Part shown: positions 62,312-64,000 of the stretch, one piece after another
Numbering within the stretch: position 1 is the first letter of the stretch
How the letters are laid out: every line of letters begins with the position of its first letter
Origin: an uncultured Acetatifactor sp.
GTDB taxonomy: Bacteria; Bacillota; Clostridia; Lachnospirales; Lachnospiraceae
DNA: 64,000 nucleotides
Direction: 5' to 3'
Assembly (NCBI GenBank): GCA_910584235.1
Contig: CAJTZD010000007.1
Span: 1 to 64,000, forward strand
The notes under the pieces: generated by a model
The model's input: the letters and a program-made list of their open reading frames with translations, nothing else
Database searches by the model: none
What the model was told of the DNA's origin: nothing
Program-made: the position numbers and the translations under genes

Positions 62312-63735
62312 AAAAGACCCTCTACCTGAAGTTCATACTGGCCTACTTCATCTTCGGCTTGTTCAGCTTCATCATTGTCACTACCTTTGTGCCCAGTATG
62401 ACCAGGGAGCATCTGATCCGGGAGAAAGCGGAAGACCTCTATGTGGAGGCCGCCCGCATCTCCGACACCTATGCGGCAGGATTGTATGCCAGCGAGACGG
62501 ATCTGGAGACCGTGAAAGACCAGCTGGACTCCCTGGCCGTGTATCTGGACTCCACCATCCGCATCATCAACCCCTCCGGCCGCCTGGTGCTGGATACGGG
62601 AATGACCCTGAATGTTGAAGACGAGATCATCATCGAAAATTTTGACCCCACCGCCACCGGGTCCGCCTACTATATGGTCAATGACTTCTTCGGCAATTTC
62701 GACTCGAAAATGCTCAGCGTTTTCTCGCCCATCACATACAATTACAGGGTAAAGGGCTATGTGGTCATCCACTGCGACATGCTGCGGATCGAGGAATCCT
62801 GCAACCGCATGCTGAACATTTCCTATATTACATTGGTGATTCTCCTGCTGCTGTCCCTGATCATCCTGATCTTCTTCACGGAGATGGTGTACATTCCCCT
62901 GCGGAAGATCACTTATGCCACGGAACAGTACGCCGCCGGAAATATGCACTATGAATTCCAGGTGGAGAGCGACGACGAGATGGGATATCTGGCGGTATGC
63001 TTAAACTTCATGGCCAGCCAGATCGCCAGCGCGGAGGACGATCAGAAGAAATTCATTGCCAATGTGTCCCATGACTTCCGCTCCCCCCTGACTTCCATCC
63101 GTGGGTATCTGGAGGCAATGATCGACGGTACCATCCCCCCGGAAATGCACGACAAATATCTGGGCATCGTGCTCAACGAGACAGAGCGTCTCACCAAGCT
63201 CACCAACAGCCTGCTGTCCCTGAACAATCTGAACACTAAGGGCATGTTGTTAAAACGCACGGATTTCGACATCAACAGCATCATCCGCAGCACGGCCGCC
63301 TCATTTGAGGGCACCTGCCGCAAGAAGACCATTGCCATTGAGATGATTCTCACCGGCGAAGCCATGTATGTCAATGCCGACATGGAAAAAATCCAGCAGG
63401 TTCTCTACAACCTGCTGGACAATGCCATCAAGTTCAGCCACCATGATTCCGTCATCAAGGTGGAGACCTCCGTGAAAAAGAATAAGCTGTTCGTGTCCGT
63501 GAAAGACACGGGCATCGGCATTCCCAAGGACGATTTAAAGCTGATCTGGGACAGATTTTATAAGTCCGACTACTCCCGGGGCAAGGACAAGAAAGGCACC
63601 GGCCTGGGCCTCTCCATTGTCAAGGAGATCATAAACTGCCATGGGGAGCATATCAATGTCATCAGCACCGAGGGGGCGGGAAGCGAATTCATCTTCTCAT
63701 TGCTTCTGGCGGACAGCAATGATGATGAAGACTAA
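62308..63735 (+). CDS. Sensor histidine kinase, EnvZ/PhoR type
   Basis: 475 residues: a membrane helix (about 9-28), an extracellular sensor domain, a second helix (about 173-195), HAMP (about 197-250), dimerisation domain with FIANVSHDFRSPL (His near 255), and the ATPase domain with NLLDNAIKFS, DTGIGIP and GTGLGLSIVKE. All motifs are intact. It partners the OmpR-type regulator before it. The signal is unknown. Confidence 0.93.
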   Translation: MKKTLYLKFILAYFIFGLFSFIIVTTFVPSMTREHLIREKAEDLYVEAARISDTYAAGLYASETDLETVKDQLDSLAVYLDSTIRIINPSGRLVLDTGMTLNVEDEIIIENFDPTATGSAYYMVNDFFGNFDSKMLSVFSPITYNYRVKGYVVIHCDMLRIEESCNRMLNISYITLVILLLLSLIILIFFTEMVYIPLRKITYATEQYAAGNMHYEFQVESDDEMGYLAVCLNFMASQIASAEDDQKKFIANVSHDFRSPLTSIRGYLEAMIDGTIPPEMHDKYLGIVLNETERLTKLTNSLLSLNNLNTKGMLLKRTDFDINSIIRSTAASFEGTCRKKTIAIEMILTGEAMYVNADMEKIQQVLYNLLDNAIKFSHHDSVIKVETSVKKNKLFVSVKDTGIGIPKDDLKLIWDRFYKSDYSRGKDKKGTGLGLSIVKEIINCHGEHINVISTEGAGSEFIFSLLLADSNDDED

Positions 63736-63792
63736 TTTATCATATCATACCTTGCTTCCTGATATCCGCTGTATCGGCCCGGTTCCATTCGT

Positions 63793-63879
63793 ACATGCCG
63801 CTGTCCCGCCAATGGTTCCGTGTCTAAGCATGCCGCCGTCCTGTCCCGGCTCCGTATCCGGACCAGGGTAGCGGCATGT
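63793..63879. other. Inverted repeat between convergent genes
   Basis: ACATGCCGCT (63793-63802) and AGCGGCATGT (63870-63879) are perfectly complementary, with 67 bases between. Two similar CATGCCGC blocks lie inside it. It may act as a two-way terminator between the kinase and ECF genes; a T-run follows on the plus strand. Confidence 0.4.
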
Positions 63880-63880
63880 T

Positions 63881-64000
63881 TTATGATTTTTCTATCGTGA
63901 CCCGCTTCATGGCTAGGCGCACAGGCTTGTATAGCACTGTCATCAGCGCGAAATTTCCTATGCCATGGGCAATGTCAAAGGGGATCCCTGCCACCCACCA
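63881..64000 (-). CDS. ECF transporter S component, C-terminal part
   Basis: The window ends inside this minus-strand gene. The last 38 residues read AGIPFDIAHGIGNFALMTVLY, then KPVRLAMKRVTIEKS and a stop, close to the end of ECF-type vitamin transporter S components (PFD-IHG-GNF). The rest lies outside, so the vitamin cannot be told. Confidence 0.6.
   Translation of the reverse strand, partial: WWVAGIPFDIAHGIGNFALMTVLYKPVRLAMKRVTIEKS

Noticed and set aside
1..64000. tRNA, rRNA and complete insertion sequences
   Set aside because: None was recognised by eye; no transposase or integrase gene is visible in the window.

Overview
The window looks like a chromosomal segment of a strictly anaerobic gut Firmicute, most likely a Lachnospiraceae-type Clostridium relative. 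The support is strong AGGAGG-type ribosome sites, an LplB/LplC-type sugar ABC transporter next to YesM/YesN-type two-component genes, an FprA-type flavodiiron protein, YhaM, MutS2, and a clostridial form of RlmD. From about 10.7 kb onward the DNA is fairly GC-rich; the first 10.7 kb is visibly AT-rich and looks acquired.

Region 1 (1-10.7 kb, all minus strand) is a defence-type island at the 3' end of rlmD. It holds a type I restriction-modification set (hsdM-hsdS-hsdR, with hsdR apparently cut short), a GNAT-like protein, a DUF1016/YhcG-type nuclease, the C-terminal half of a HerA-like ATPase, and a protein with a DUF4062/TIR-like N-terminus and an unrecognised C-terminal half. Two decayed copies of the rlmD 3' tail (near 6.5 and 8.8 kb), both in the rlmD orientation, suggest repeated integration at this site.

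Region 2 (10.7-19.1 kb, minus strand) is core-like: rlmD with a 94-residue extra tail, a flavodiiron protein, yhaM, a membrane-anchored HtrA-like protein whose catalytic His and Asp appear lost, a HAD phosphatase and an MFS transporter. A structured intergenic region and a dispersed repeat lie here.

Region 3 (19.3-53.3 kb) is a large glycan-use locus. It has two GH78 rhamnosidase-like proteins, a large GH106-like protein, GH42 beta-galactosidase, a GH43/GH32-type propeller, GH29 fucosidase, an SGNH acetylesterase, GH127 arabinofuranosidase and a GH109-like protein next to an N-acetylhexosamine-kinase-like protein. Uptake is by an LplB/LplC permease pair with a binding lipoprotein; a second binding lipoprotein follows a YesM/YesN-type pair. 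Metabolic genes (BKACE, DUF1537 kinase, Asp/Glu-racemase-like, UroD-like) suggest onward breakdown of an unusual sugar or sugar acid. The likely targets are rhamnose-, fucose-, galactose-, arabinose- and GalNAc-containing plant or mucin glycans.

Region 4 (53.3-57.3 kb) is a second restriction-modification system: a single polypeptide joining an m5C and an m6A methyltransferase, overlapping an HNH nuclease. The fusion suggests an asymmetric (type IIS-like) target. A clear promoter and three tandem 11-bp repeats lie upstream.

Region 5 (57.3-64 kb) holds an MFS transporter, a degenerate short reading frame with intact signals, mutS2, an OmpR/EnvZ-type two-component pair and the end of an ECF-transporter S-component gene running off the window. 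No tRNA, rRNA, CRISPR array or complete insertion sequence was recognised.
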